NCBI RefSeq assembly: GCF_030345795.1
Contig: NZ_JAUALB010000001.1
Location: forward strand, 3,650,001 to 3,714,000
Direction of reading: 5' to 3'
Length of the DNA stretch: 64,000 bases
From: Micromonospora sp. WMMA1363
GTDB taxonomy: Bacteria > Actinomycetota > Actinomycetes > Mycobacteriales > Micromonosporaceae
Below are positions 28,470 through 37,252 of this stretch, one piece after another. Position numbers and translations under genes: made by a program. Under the pieces are notes generated by a model, which was not told where the DNA came from, did no database searches, and saw only the letters and a list, made by a program, of their open reading frames with translations. Every line of letters starts with the position of its first letter. Position 1 is the first letter of the stretch.

Positions 28470-29165
28470 TCACGCGCCGGTGGCCAGCAGGTGCTCGGCC
28501 AGCGCCAGGTCGAACGGACGAGTGATCTTCAACGCATGCTCCGAGCCGGGCACGCACGCCACCGGCACCCCGAGCTTCTCGACCAGCCCCGCGTCGTCGG
28601 TGAGCGGGTCGGCGGCAGCGGCGTGCGCGGCGGCCAGCACCGCCCGACGGAAACCCTGCGGGGTCTGCACCGCCCGCAGGGCGGCGCGGTCGACGGTGCC
28701 GAGCACGATTTCGCCGGCACCGACCTGCTTGATGGTGTCGACCACCGGCAGCACGGGAATGACCGCGTCCCGCCCGGCGCGGACCGCCGCCGCGACGGAC
28801 TCCACCAACTCGGGCGGGGTCAGCGCCCGGGCGGCGTCGTGCACCAGGATGATCTCCGGGCCGGCGGGCACCGCGGCGAGCGCGGCGGCGACCGACGCCT
28901 GCCGCTCGGCACCGCCGGGCACGACGGTCACCGGGGCCACCGGGGCCAGCAGCTCGCGTACCGCCGCCACCTCTGCCGGCGGGGCGGCCACCACGACGGT
29001 ACGCACCGACACGGCGCCGGCGAGCCGGCGGACCGCGTGCACCAGCAGCGGCTCGCCGCCCAGCGGGCGCAGCGCCTTCGGCCGGCCGGGACCGAGACGT
29101 ACCCCCGCACCCGCGGCAGGCACGAGGACCGCGACGTCACCGCGCGGATTGAGCTGCGCGGTCAC
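28470..29165 (-). CDS. ispD: 2-C-methyl-D-erythritol 4-phosphate cytidylyltransferase
   Basis: A 231-residue IspD that joins CTP to methylerythritol phosphate in the MEP pathway. The nucleotide-binding motif is VPAAGAGVRLGPGRPKAL (about 13-30), with VHDAAR (about 108-113) and TPQGFRR further on. It starts with GTG. It is 56 bases downstream of carD, the conserved actinobacterial order carD-ispD-ispF. Confidence 0.95.
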   Translation of the reverse strand: MTAQLNPRGDVAVLVPAAGAGVRLGPGRPKALRPLGGEPLLVHAVRRLAGAVSVRTVVVAAPPAEVAAVRELLAPVAPVTVVPGGAERQASVAAALAAVPAGPEIILVHDAARALTPPELVESVAAAVRAGRDAVIPVLPVVDTIKQVGAGEIVLGTVDRAALRAVQTPQGFRRAVLAAAHAAAADPLTDDAGLVEKLGVPVACVPGSEHALKITRPFDLALAEHLLATGA

Positions 29166-29221
29166 GTCGCGGTCCTCGGTGGTTTCTTCGCTACGAATCG
29201 GGTACGACGATGGGGTGCGGA

Positions 29222-29707
29222 TCAGGCCTCGGTCAGCACCTTGTCGAGCAATGTCTCCGCCTCGTCCTTGGTGCTCTTCTCAGCCAGCGCGACCTCGCCG
29301 ACGAGAATGTCGCGGGCCTTGGCGAGCATGCGCTTCTCGCCCGCGGACAGCCCCCGCTCCCGCTCCCGGCGCCACAGGTCACGGACGACCTCGGCCACCT
29401 TCAGCGGGTTGCCGGAGGCCAGCTTCTCCAGATTCGCCTTGTAACGCCGCGACCAGTTGGTCGGCTCCTCGGTGTGCGGAGCCCGAAGAACGTCGAAGAC
29501 CTTTCCGAGGCCCTCCTCGCCGACCACCTCGCGCACACCCACGATCTCGGCGTTCTCAGCGGGCACCCGGACCGTGAGGTCACCCTGCGCGACCCTCAGG
29601 ACGAGGTACTGCTTCTCCTCGCCTTTGATGACCCGAGTCTCGATTGCCTCGATGAGTGCGGCCCCGTGGTGGGGGTAAACAACGGTCTCGCCGACACTGA
29701 AAACCAT
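29222..29707 (-). CDS. carD: CarD family transcriptional regulator
   Basis: A 161-residue CarD that binds RNA polymerase beta and stabilises open promoter complexes. The N-terminal RNAP-interacting Tudor-like domain ([20 protein letters not shown]) precedes the DNA-binding helical domain, with the conserved Trp in [13 protein letters not shown] (about 111). Length and sequence are close to the mycobacterial protein. ATG with AAAGGGG upstream. Confidence 0.97.
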   Translation of the reverse strand: MVFSVGETVVYPHHGAALIEAIETRVIKGEEKQYLVLRVAQGDLTVRVPAENAEIVGVREVVGEEGLGKVFDVLRAPHTEEPTNWSRRYKANLEKLASGNPLKVAEVVRDLWRRERERGLSAGEKRMLAKARDILVGEVALAEKSTKDEAETLLDKVLTEA

Positions 29708-29734
29708 AGGTTCGAAACCCCTTTCGCTGTGTCT

Positions 29735-29764
29735 AGGGTAACACGCTCAGACACCGATGTCTCA
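29735..29764 (-). promoter_or_regulatory. Candidate carD promoter with an upstream inverted repeat
   Basis: On the minus strand a TACCCT -10 (29740-29735) and a TGAGAC -35 (29764-29759) are spaced by 18 bases. Further upstream an 8-bp inverted repeat TTCTTCGG/CCGAAGAA (29813-29820 and 29838-29845) could bind a regulator or act as a terminator. The rest of the 323-base region 29708-30030 shows nothing else definite and must also hold the promoter of the rightward gene at 30031. Confidence 0.35.
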
Positions 29765-30030
29765 CCGCTGTCCTGACCGTTGGCGCAGCTCAGGGGCCCT
29801 GTGAGAGGTATTTCTTCGGCTTGACAGGCCGCCAGACCGAAGAATCGAACACGCTCCGTGACGATCAAGTGACGTCCCGGTACGGGTGATGGCAACCCGG
29901 GATCAAGGGCGTTGCGCTCGCACTCATGGTATCCCGCGGCGCGGGTACGCGCCCAGATGTGGCGGGAGGAGGTCCGGTGCGGGACGCTGGAAGGAGCCGC
30001 CGGCTCGCCGGCACAACTCCAGGGGGTCCG

Positions 30031-30717
30031 ATGGGCAAGCCCGACGCAGACGACCCCGGACTGCCCGACCTGCCGCCGGAGTGGGGCCGGGTGGTCGTGC
30101 CGGACGACGCCTCCGCACTGGCCGGCGAGGCCGCGCGGATCCGCCGGGAGCTGCGCGGATCCGCGCACGACGCCACCCCCCGGGCCGTGCCGCCGCTCGC
30201 GATGCCACTGCTGGTGCTCCTGGTCGCCGTGGTCACCGCCGTGACCGGTCTGGTCGCGGTCACCTGGTCTCGCTCCAGCCGCCCCACGCCGCAGTCGACG
30301 CCGGCCCCATACGCGCCACCGCCCGGACTGACCGGACGGCCAGTCCCGGCGCTCGACCTGGTCGACGACGGGCAACCGGTGCCGCTGCGCGGACTGGTGC
30401 CGGCGGTCATCGTCCTGGTCGACGGGTGCGCGTGCGCGCAGGAGATGGCCGGCACCGCCGCCGTCGCGCCGCCCGGCGTCACGGTGATCACCATCGACGC
30501 CGATCCGGCGGTCCACGTCCCGCCCCCACCCGCCGGGACGACCGTCCGCGCGCTCGCCGATCCGGCCGACGCGCTGCGCACCTTCCTCCGGCTGCCGGCG
30601 CGGGCCGGGATCGCCACCGCGCTGCTGGTGGACGCCTCCGGGACGCTGGTGAAGGTGGTACCCGAGGTCCGCTCGACCGACGACTACCAGCCCGAGCTGG
30701 CCCGGCTGGCCGGCTGA
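30031..30717 (+). CDS. Membrane protein with a thioredoxin-like extracytoplasmic domain
   Basis: A 228-residue protein with a cytoplasmic N-terminus (about 1-50), one transmembrane helix (about 53-75), a Pro-rich linker and an external domain of about 130 residues. The domain begins PVPALDLVDDGQPVPL, has a CAC pair in VDGCACAQEM (about 137), and shows strands resembling the thioredoxin fold (TALLVDASGTLVKVV near the end). The start at ATG 30031 is preceded by GGGGG and gives a sensible topology; the frame extends upstream without support. The spacing of the two Cys (CxC) is not the usual CxxC. Function unknown; a redox or metal role is possible. Confidence 0.6.
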   Translation: MGKPDADDPGLPDLPPEWGRVVVPDDASALAGEAARIRRELRGSAHDATPRAVPPLAMPLLVLLVAVVTAVTGLVAVTWSRSSRPTPQSTPAPYAPPPGLTGRPVPALDLVDDGQPVPLRGLVPAVIVLVDGCACAQEMAGTAAVAPPGVTVITIDADPAVHVPPPPAGTTVRALADPADALRTFLRLPARAGIATALLVDASGTLVKVVPEVRSTDDYQPELARLAG

Positions 30718-30808
30718 CCCGCGTCACGGCAGCACGGCCCAGCTCCACCGCCACCCGTGGGCGACCGCCCGCGCCGTCCCGGGCCCGGCGCGGCCCCACG
30801 GGTCGCCG

Positions 30809-31870
30809 TCAGCCGTCCTGCCGTTCGAAAAGCGCCGCGTACAGGGTCAACCCCGGGCCGAACGCGAGCATCACCACCCGCCGGGGCGGCACGGCGGCCC
30901 GGCACAACCGGTCCAGGATCAGCAGCACCGTCGGAGAGGAGCAGTTGCCGTGCTCGTCCAGCGTCGCGCGGGACGCGGCCAGCCCGTCCGGCGGCAGAGC
31001 CAGTTCCCGCTCCACCACGTTGAGGATGCGCGGGCCGCCCGGGTGGACCACCCAGCCATCCACCTCGGGCCGCCGGGCACCATGCCGGGCGAGCAGGTCG
31101 TCGACCAGGCCGCGGACGTGGGTGGAGAGCACCTGCGGCACCTTCGGCGACAACCCCATCCGGAAGCCGGAGTCGGTGACATCCCACGTCATGTGGTCGG
31201 CCGTCGACGTGTCGGTGATCGAGGCAACCTCGCGCAGCGCGTACCCCGCACCGTCCGGCAGCACCACGGCGGCGACGGCGGCGTCCGAGAAGAGCGCGTG
31301 CGAGACGATCTGTTGGGTGTCCACCCGGGCGGTGGAGGGCTGGATGTGCAGGCTGGTCAGCTCGGCGCAGAGGAGCAGGGCGGGGCGCCCCCGGGCGGCG
31401 ACGAAGTCGGCCGCCGCGCCGAGCCCCGGCAGCGCCGCGTAGCAGCCCATGTGGCCGACGAACATGCGCTGGGTGTCCGGGGCCATGCCAAGGTCCCGGG
31501 CGAGCAGGATGTCCAGACCCGGGGTGGCGTACCCGGTGCACGAGCAGACCACGAAGAGCCCCACCTCGTGGGCGGCCAGGCCGGCCGCGGTCAACGCCCG
31601 GCCGACCGCCTCCTTGCCCAGCGGTAGGGCCTCCACCTGGTAGCGACGCATACGCCGCTCGGTCGGCCAGTCGGAGACGTCCTCCAGTAACGGGTTGACC
31701 GCGGCCTGCCGGCGACTCACCCCGGAGTTCGCGAAGACGCGCCGGGCCAGCGCCCGGGTGGTGCCGGAGAAATGTCGGGAGAAGAAGCCGTCCCACAGCT
31801 CCCCCTGGTCGGCCGAGGGCGGATGCGCCGTCCCCAGACCCGCGAGCACCGGCACCGGCCGGGCCGTCAC
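30809..31870 (-). CDS. Type III polyketide synthase
   Basis: A 353-residue chalcone/stilbene synthase-fold enzyme. The catalytic triad is seen as Cys in MFVGHMGCYAALPG (about 141), His in VVHPGGPRIL (about 275) and Asn in DEHGNCSS (about 308). It should extend an acyl-CoA starter with malonyl-CoA and cyclise the product. Its GTG overlaps the stop of the acyl-CoA dehydrogenase-like gene (GTGA), so the two are coupled. The methyltransferase upstream and the divergent UbiA prenyltransferase suggest a methylated, possibly prenylated aromatic or quinone product. Starter unit and product cannot be told from sequence. Confidence 0.92.
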   Translation of the reverse strand: MTARPVPVLAGLGTAHPPSADQGELWDGFFSRHFSGTTRALARRVFANSGVSRRQAAVNPLLEDVSDWPTERRMRRYQVEALPLGKEAVGRALTAAGLAAHEVGLFVVCSCTGYATPGLDILLARDLGMAPDTQRMFVGHMGCYAALPGLGAAADFVAARGRPALLLCAELTSLHIQPSTARVDTQQIVSHALFSDAAVAAVVLPDGAGYALREVASITDTSTADHMTWDVTDSGFRMGLSPKVPQVLSTHVRGLVDDLLARHGARRPEVDGWVVHPGGPRILNVVERELALPPDGLAASRATLDEHGNCSSPTVLLILDRLCRAAVPPRRVVMLAFGPGLTLYAALFERQDG

Positions 31871-33030
31871 CACCGGGGTGCCGATCCGTCGCGGTCCGGG
31901 TCCCCACCCAGCGCCACGGTGCCGAGCCAGTCGGCACACACGTCGGAGGTCGCCGGCTGCAGCGAGCCGCAGCGAGCATCCCGGTACAGCCGTTCCAGCG
32001 GATGCCCACGCCGGGTCGCCGACGTCCCGGCCGCCTCCAGCACCGAGGCCGCCACCTCGGCCGCCGTGGTGCCGGCGACCAGCTTCGCGCGCCACACCCA
32101 CCGGTTGGTCTCGACGTCGCCGGGCGCCTCGTCGACCCGACGGGCCGCCTCGGCCACCACCAGGTCGGCCGCCGCGACCGCGGCGTCGGCGCGGCCCAGC
32201 CGGGCCCGGACCGCCGGCAGGCCGGTGAGACTTCGGGCGGTGAGGTGTTCGGCCGCCGCGTCGATCGCCGCCCGGGCGACCCCGACGTAGACCGCAGCGT
32301 AGCTCGCGACCAGCCAGTGCGGCATCAGCTGCGCGACGACCAGGGCCAGCCCCTCCACACCACCGAGCAGGCGATCCGCCGGCACGGTGACATCCAGGTG
32401 CAGGTCGTGCGACGAGGTGGCCCGCATCCCGAGCGAGTCCCACGTCTCCTCCACGCTCACCCCGTCACCGGCGGGCACCAGGAACTGGGAGACAACCGAC
32501 GGGTCGGCGGCGCTGCGCGCGGCCACCAGGTATCCGTCGGCGTGGCCGGCCCCGGAGCAGAAGGTCTTGCTGCCCTTGATCCGCCAGCCCCCCTCCACCG
32601 GCTCGTAGACCGTGCTGAGCTGCGAGAGGCGGGCGCCCGCGCCGCGCTCACTCATCGCCACCGCGTACCAGGAACCGTCGGCCGCGGCGCGCAGCAGCCC
32701 GTCCCGGGCCGCGAGCGCTTCCTCCGGTACGCCGAGCGTCTCGGCGAGGTCCTCGGTCACCGCACCGAGCGCTCCGGTCACCGAGGCGTGCATGTTGAAC
32801 ACCAGAGCCGTCGCGCCGTTACCCCGGGCCAGCTCGGTGGCGACGGCCGCGTACCCGGCGAAGGTGGCGCCGTGGCCACCCAGCTCGCGGGGGACCATCA
32901 GGCCGAACAGACCCGCCTCCCGAAGGTCCCGGAAGTCGTCGACCGGAAATGAGCCGTCCCGGTCGTGCCTGGCGGCCCGAGCGGCGAGCCGCGGCGCCAG
33001 CCGGCGGACCGCCTCCACAGCCTGCGTCAT
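31867..33030 (-). CDS. Acyl-CoA dehydrogenase-like flavoprotein
   Basis: A 387-residue acyl-CoA dehydrogenase-family protein: N-terminal helical domain, a middle beta domain with AVAMSERGAGARLSQLSTVY (about 125-145) and KGSKTFCSGAGHADGYLVAA, and a C-terminal helical domain. Members of this group include oxygen-using monooxygenases as well as dehydrogenases; the catalytic Glu is not obvious. Its coupling to the type III PKS suggests it oxidises the polyketide or prepares a starter. ATG start; the methyltransferase gene stops 42 bases upstream. Confidence 0.82.
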   Translation of the reverse strand: MTQAVEAVRRLAPRLAARAARHDRDGSFPVDDFRDLREAGLFGLMVPRELGGHGATFAGYAAVATELARGNGATALVFNMHASVTGALGAVTEDLAETLGVPEEALAARDGLLRAAADGSWYAVAMSERGAGARLSQLSTVYEPVEGGWRIKGSKTFCSGAGHADGYLVAARSAADPSVVSQFLVPAGDGVSVEETWDSLGMRATSSHDLHLDVTVPADRLLGGVEGLALVVAQLMPHWLVASYAAVYVGVARAAIDAAAEHLTARSLTGLPAVRARLGRADAAVAAADLVVAEAARRVDEAPGDVETNRWVWRAKLVAGTTAAEVAASVLEAAGTSATRRGHPLERLYRDARCGSLQPATSDVCADWLGTVALGGDPDRDGSAPRW

Positions 33031-33072
33031 GCAACCCCCTTCTCCGCGTACCGGTACCTCGCTCCGACCCCG

Positions 33073-33810
33073 CTATCCCCTTCGGATCCCCCAGCCCTGG
33101 TACAGCACGGCCGTCGACCAGGTCGGCACGATCCGCGGTGCTCGCCGCACGGGCCCCCCGGCTCCGCGGACCCGCCGGGCCAGCCAGCCGAGCACGCGGG
33201 TCACCTGCGGCCGGGCACCCCGCAGCCGCAGCTGGACGCCGTGCCGGCCGCACTCGGCGACCAACGCCCGAGCGTCCACGAACATCCGTGGATCGTGGAT
33301 GCCCCGGGGCACCGTGGGCAGCCGCTCCGCGATCCGGACGGCCAGCAGCCGACTCAGCGCGGTGTCGTTGAGGGTGTCAAGGACGAGCAGGCCCCCCGGG
33401 CGGAGCAGGCGGCAGGCCTCGGCCACCACCCGCCGCCAGTCGGCGACGTGCTCCAGCAGCTCGCCCGCGGCGACCACGTCGGCGCGGCCGGACGCCAGCG
33501 GCACCGCGGTCGCGTCGGCGTTCAGCACCGACACGCCGTGGCTGGCCGCCTGGTGCAGCGCCGAGGTCGTGAGGTCCACTCCGACGTGTCGGTACCCCTT
33601 GCCGGCGAGGTGCGGGGCGAGCAGCCCGGCCCCGCAGCCGAGGTCGACCAGGAGGGCGTCGGGGCGGGACGCCACCGGTACGAGAGCCGCGCGGGCCGCG
33701 GCCAGCCAGTGCAGCATCGCGAACGCGCCGTCCGGCCGCCACCACTCACCGGCCAGGTCGTCGTACTGGCGCGGATCGTTGCGCGGCAGGTTACGGCCCG
33801 CTTCTCGCAT
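33073..33810 (-). CDS. Class I SAM-dependent methyltransferase (UbiG-like)
   Basis: A 245-residue methyltransferase. SAM-binding motif I is LLVDLGCGAGLLAPHL (about 53-68), with the motif II region GVDLTTSAL and AAGELLEHVADW (about 111-122). Overall it resembles UbiG-type O-methyltransferases (YDDLAGEWWRPDGAFAMLHW near the start). ATG 33810 gives the usual family length. It is the first gene of the leftward group with the acyl-CoA dehydrogenase-like enzyme and type III PKS, and lies 46 bases from the divergent prenyltransferase gene, so it probably methylates the polyketide or quinone product. Confidence 0.85.
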   Translation of the reverse strand: MREAGRNLPRNDPRQYDDLAGEWWRPDGAFAMLHWLAAARAALVPVASRPDALLVDLGCGAGLLAPHLAGKGYRHVGVDLTTSALHQAASHGVSVLNADATAVPLASGRADVVAAGELLEHVADWRRVVAEACRLLRPGGLLVLDTLNDTALSRLLAVRIAERLPTVPRGIHDPRMFVDARALVAECGRHGVQLRLRGARPQVTRVLGWLARRVRGAGGPVRRAPRIVPTWSTAVLYQGWGIRRG

Positions 33811-33856
33811 GGACACGAGCCTGGCACGACTGCCCGGTAACGACCAGACTTCCCTC

Positions 33857-34708
33857 ATGCCGTCGACAGTGCTAATGCCGGCCCTCGCCCTGGTCAGGGC
33901 GAGCCACCCGGAGCCGGCCGCCGCCGTCACCACCGTTGCCGGCCTGCTCGCCTGGGGGGTCGGGCACCGGGGCGCCGGCGTCGTCGCCGTCGTACTCACC
34001 GTTGCCGCCAGCCAGCTCGCCGTCGGCTGGGCCAACGACGCGCTCGACGCGGGACGGGACGCCGCGGTGGGGCGTACCGACAAGCCGGTCGCCGCCGGCG
34101 CGGTGAGCCGGCGCAGCACCGCCCGAGCCGCCGCGTTGGCCGCGCTCGCCACGCCGGCGCTCGCGCTCGCGACGAACCCGTCCGCGGCGCTCGTGGCCAC
34201 CGCCGGTCTGCTCTCCGCCCTGCTCTACGACTGGCCGCTGAAGTTCTCGCCGCTGTCGGTGCTCCCCTACGCGGTCTCGTTCGGGTCGCTGCCGGCCTTC
34301 GTCGTGCTCGCGCTGCCCGGCGCTCCGCAGCCGCCGGTGTGGTTGGTCGCCGCCGCGGCCCTGCTCGGTGCCGGCGCACACTTCGCGAACGCGCTGCCCG
34401 ACCTCGCCGACGACGCCCGCACCGGCGTCCGGGGCCTGCCGCACCGGCTCGGCGCCGTCGGCAGCCGGGCCGCGGCCGCCGGGCTGCTGCTCGCCGCGAC
34501 CGCCACGCTGGTCATCGGCCCGCCCGGGCCGCCGACCGCGGTCGGGCTGGCCGCGGTGACCGCCGCCGTCGTGGTGCCGCCCCTGACCTGGTACGGCAGC
34601 CGCGCCGCCAGCCGCGCCGGGGGACGGTCGGTGGCGGCCTTCCGGGCGGTGATGGTGATCACCCTCATCGATGTCGTTCTGCTGGTCAGTAGCGGTCGCG
34701 TGGTCTGA
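33857..34708 (+). CDS. UbiA family prenyltransferase
   Basis: A 283-residue membrane protein with about eight or nine hydrophobic helices. The first prenyl-diphosphate/Mg2+ motif is NDALDAGRDAAVGRTDKP (about 57-74). The second motif is reduced to LPDLADDARTG (about 182-192). It should attach a prenyl chain to an aromatic or quinone acceptor. The start at ATG 33857 opens the first helix. Divergent from the methyltransferase across 46 bases, it is the likely partner of the type III PKS group. Confidence 0.88.
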   Translation: MPSTVLMPALALVRASHPEPAAAVTTVAGLLAWGVGHRGAGVVAVVLTVAASQLAVGWANDALDAGRDAAVGRTDKPVAAGAVSRRSTARAAALAALATPALALATNPSAALVATAGLLSALLYDWPLKFSPLSVLPYAVSFGSLPAFVVLALPGAPQPPVWLVAAAALLGAGAHFANALPDLADDARTGVRGLPHRLGAVGSRAAAAGLLLAATATLVIGPPGPPTAVGLAAVTAAVVVPPLTWYGSRAASRAGGRSVAAFRAVMVITLIDVVLLVSSGRVV

Positions 34709-34842
34709 GACCGCCCCGGGAGGTGGCATCCCCGGGTCGGCGTGCGGGGGTGGATCCGGCCCAACTACGCTTGACCGCGGTCTGCGCGGGCATGGCCACC
34801 GTGCCCGGCGTGCCGGGCGGAATCGTGACGAGGAGGACCGAC

Positions 34843-35568
34843 GTGACGCGCTCGATCAGGGGTTCCCGGCGGGCGGCCCTGCTGCTGTCCGGTGCGGCGA
34901 CGACCGGCCTGCTGCTGTCCGGGTGCGGCGCCGGCCAGGTCTCCGCGACCGCCGACACGCAGCCGTCGGTCCAGGGTGTGAGCCTCCAGACCGACGACGG
35001 TGCGTACGCCGTACGCGGCCTGTTGCTCGCCTACCCCGGCGTCGAGGGCTACCGAGCCGGGGCGAACGCCGCCCTGAGCGCGGTGATCTACAACGAGTCG
35101 CGGGACCCGGTCACGGTGACCGTCACCACCGACGACGCCCGCGAGGTCGTGATCACCGAGGCCGGGTCGCCCGCGCCGAGCGAGTCGCCGACGCAGAGCC
35201 CGTCGGTCACGCCGACGCCGGAGGGATTGGAGTCGCCCAGCCCGGTCGACAGCCCCACGGAGAGCCCGTCGCCCACCCCCGCCCCGGCCGGCCAACCGGC
35301 CCGGATCGAGATCCCGCCGCTGAGCTACGTGCAGCTCAACACCGAGGGGCAGCAGGTCCTCCAGCTGATCGGTCTGAACGAGTCGCTGCTCTCCGGCCAG
35401 AGCGTCTTCGTGACCTTCGACTTCAGCAACGGCGCCACGGTCACCGGCCCGGCCCCGGTCGCCGTGCCGCTCACCCCGGCCGCACCCCCGTCGCCGATCA
35501 TCGAGCGCGAGGGCGAATACCAGGACGAAGCGGGCGGGCACGGCGGCGCGGGTGGCGCCGGGCACTGA
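34843..35568 (+). CDS. Secreted lipoprotein with Ser/Pro/Thr-rich insert
   Basis: A 241-residue lipoprotein: twin-Arg-like N-region (SRRAALLL), lipobox LLLSGC (Cys about 27), then an Ig-like domain broken by a disordered Ser/Pro/Thr/Glu stretch (about 109-150) and resumed by LSYVQLNTEGQQVLQLIGL. The C-terminus is Gly/His-rich. GTG at 34843 is chosen for AGGAGG upstream. Function unknown. It is followed, 110 bases on, by radA. Confidence 0.75.
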   Translation: MTRSIRGSRRAALLLSGAATTGLLLSGCGAGQVSATADTQPSVQGVSLQTDDGAYAVRGLLLAYPGVEGYRAGANAALSAVIYNESRDPVTVTVTTDDAREVVITEAGSPAPSESPTQSPSVTPTPEGLESPSPVDSPTESPSPTPAPAGQPARIEIPPLSYVQLNTEGQQVLQLIGLNESLLSGQSVFVTFDFSNGATVTGPAPVAVPLTPAAPPSPIIEREGEYQDEAGGHGGAGGAGH

Positions 35569-35666
35569 TGTCCGGTAGCACCACGGCGCCGCCCGGTAAC
35601 ACCACGGGACCGCCGGCGTTGGGTGAACGCCAGCCCGCCGGCGGTGTTCTCGTCGTACGTGGCAGC

Positions 35667-35672
35667 TAACGT
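35667..35672 (+). promoter_or_regulatory. -10 element of a leaderless radA transcript
   Basis: TAACGT lies exactly six bases before the GTG start of radA, with no Shine-Dalgarno, the usual layout of leaderless actinobacterial genes. The same layout (TAGACT, six bases, GTG) occurs before disA. Confidence 0.45.
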
Positions 35673-35678
35673 CCCGGT

Positions 35679-37133
35679 GTGACCACCTCGCGATCCACCT
35701 CCCCGCGCGCCGGCACGGCGGGCGGGCGCAGCCGTGCCAGCGCCCGCGGGCCCCGTCCGGCCTACGAATGCGACGCCTGCGGCCACCAGCCACCCAAGTG
35801 GGTCGGGCGATGCCCGGAATGCGGCGAGTGGGGCTCGGTCGTCGAGTGCACGCTCACCGGCCCGACCGTCTCCGGGCGGGTGGTCAGTTCCCGGCTGCCC
35901 GCCGAGCCGGCCCGCCCCATCGCCACCATCAGCGCGGCCCCGGCGCGCGCCCGCCCCACCGGCGTCAGCGAGCTGGATCGGGTGCTCGGCGGCGGGCTGG
36001 TCCCCGGCGCGGTCGTGCTGCTCGCCGGGGAGCCCGGAGTCGGCAAGTCGACCCTGCTGCTCGACGTGGCGCAACAGTGGGCGGCCGGCGGGGGCAGCCC
36101 CTCGCTGGTCGTCAGCGGCGAGGAGTCGGTCAGCCAGGTCCGGCTACGCGCCGAACGGATGGGCACCCTGCACGACCAGCTCTACCTGGCCGCCGAGAGC
36201 GACCTCGCCGCGGTGCTCGGCCACCTCGACGCGGTCAAGCCCGGCCTGTTGGTGCTCGACTCGGTGCAGACCATCTCCACCACCGGCACCGACGGGGTGC
36301 CGGGCGGGGTCACCCAGGTCCGGGCGGTCACCGCGGCGCTGGTCGCGGTCGCCAAGGAACGCGGCATCGCCACCGTGCTGGTGGGGCACGTCACCAAGGA
36401 TGGCCAGGTCGCCGGCCCGCGCGTGCTGGAGCACCTGGTCGACGTGGTGCTGCACTTCGAGGGTGACAAGCACTCGTCGCTACGAATGGTGCGCGGCGTG
36501 AAGAACCGGTTCGGCGCGGCCGACGAGGTCGGCTGCTTCGAAATGCACGAGGGCGGCATCACCAGCCTCGCCGACCCGTCCGGGCTCTTCCTCACCCGCT
36601 ACTCGGAGCCGGTGCCGGGCACCTGTGTGACGGTGGCCATGGAGGGGCGCCGGGCCCTGGTCACCGAGGTGCAGGCACTGATCGGGGCGACCGTGGCGGG
36701 GTCGCCGAGGCGTACGGTCTCGGGGCTCGACTCGGCCCGGCTCGCCATGGTGCTGGCGGTGCTCCAGCGGCGCACCGAGCGGTTGACCCTGCACGACCGG
36801 GAGGTCTTCGCGGCCACCGTCGGTGGGATCCGGGTGGTCGAGCCCGCCGCTGACCTGGCCGTCGCCCTGGCGGTCGCCTCCGGCGGGCTGAACCTCGCCA
36901 TCGCGGGGCACCTGGTGGCCATCGGCGAGGTCGGGCTCACCGGCGAGGTTCGGCGAGTCGGCGCGGTGCCGCGCCGGGTCGCCGAGGCGGCCCGGCTCGG
37001 CTTCCGGCTGGCGCTCGTGCCGCCGGGCTGCGGGCCGGAGAGCACCGGGGTCCGCACCGAACAGATGCGGGTCGTCGAGGTCTCCGACGTCCGGATGGCC
37101 CTCCAGGCGGTCGCGCGGGCGTCGGCGGAGTGA
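35679..37133 (+). CDS. radA: DNA repair protein RadA (Sms)
   Basis: A 484-residue RadA ATPase that helps RecA in branch migration. A four-Cys zinc finger (YECDACGHQ and RCPECGEW, about 30-50) precedes the RecA-like domain with Walker A GEPGVGKST (about 115-123), the RadA motif KNRFG (about 275) and a C-terminal Lon-like domain. GTG start with no RBS but a -10 element six bases before it. It is followed by disA, the usual actinobacterial pair. Confidence 0.97.
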   Translation: MTTSRSTSPRAGTAGGRSRASARGPRPAYECDACGHQPPKWVGRCPECGEWGSVVECTLTGPTVSGRVVSSRLPAEPARPIATISAAPARARPTGVSELDRVLGGGLVPGAVVLLAGEPGVGKSTLLLDVAQQWAAGGGSPSLVVSGEESVSQVRLRAERMGTLHDQLYLAAESDLAAVLGHLDAVKPGLLVLDSVQTISTTGTDGVPGGVTQVRAVTAALVAVAKERGIATVLVGHVTKDGQVAGPRVLEHLVDVVLHFEGDKHSSLRMVRGVKNRFGAADEVGCFEMHEGGITSLADPSGLFLTRYSEPVPGTCVTVAMEGRRALVTEVQALIGATVAGSPRRTVSGLDSARLAMVLAVLQRRTERLTLHDREVFAATVGGIRVVEPAADLAVALAVASGGLNLAIAGHLVAIGEVGLTGEVRRVGAVPRRVAEAARLGFRLALVPPGCGPESTGVRTEQMRVVEVSDVRMALQAVARASAE

Positions 37134-37240
37134 CCCGGCGGCCTCCGGCTGGCGACACCGACCGGAGGCCACGGCGGGGTCGGAGAGAGGATCGTGGCAC
37201 ATCACAGTAACCGCGACAGCACCCACCGCAGGGCAGTCCG

Positions 37241-37246
37241 TAGACT
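37241..37246 (+). promoter_or_regulatory. -10 element of a leaderless disA transcript
   Basis: TAGACT lies six bases upstream of GTG 37253, which favours that GTG over the one at 37247 as the disA start. Confidence 0.4.
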
Positions 37247-37252
37247 GTGCGC

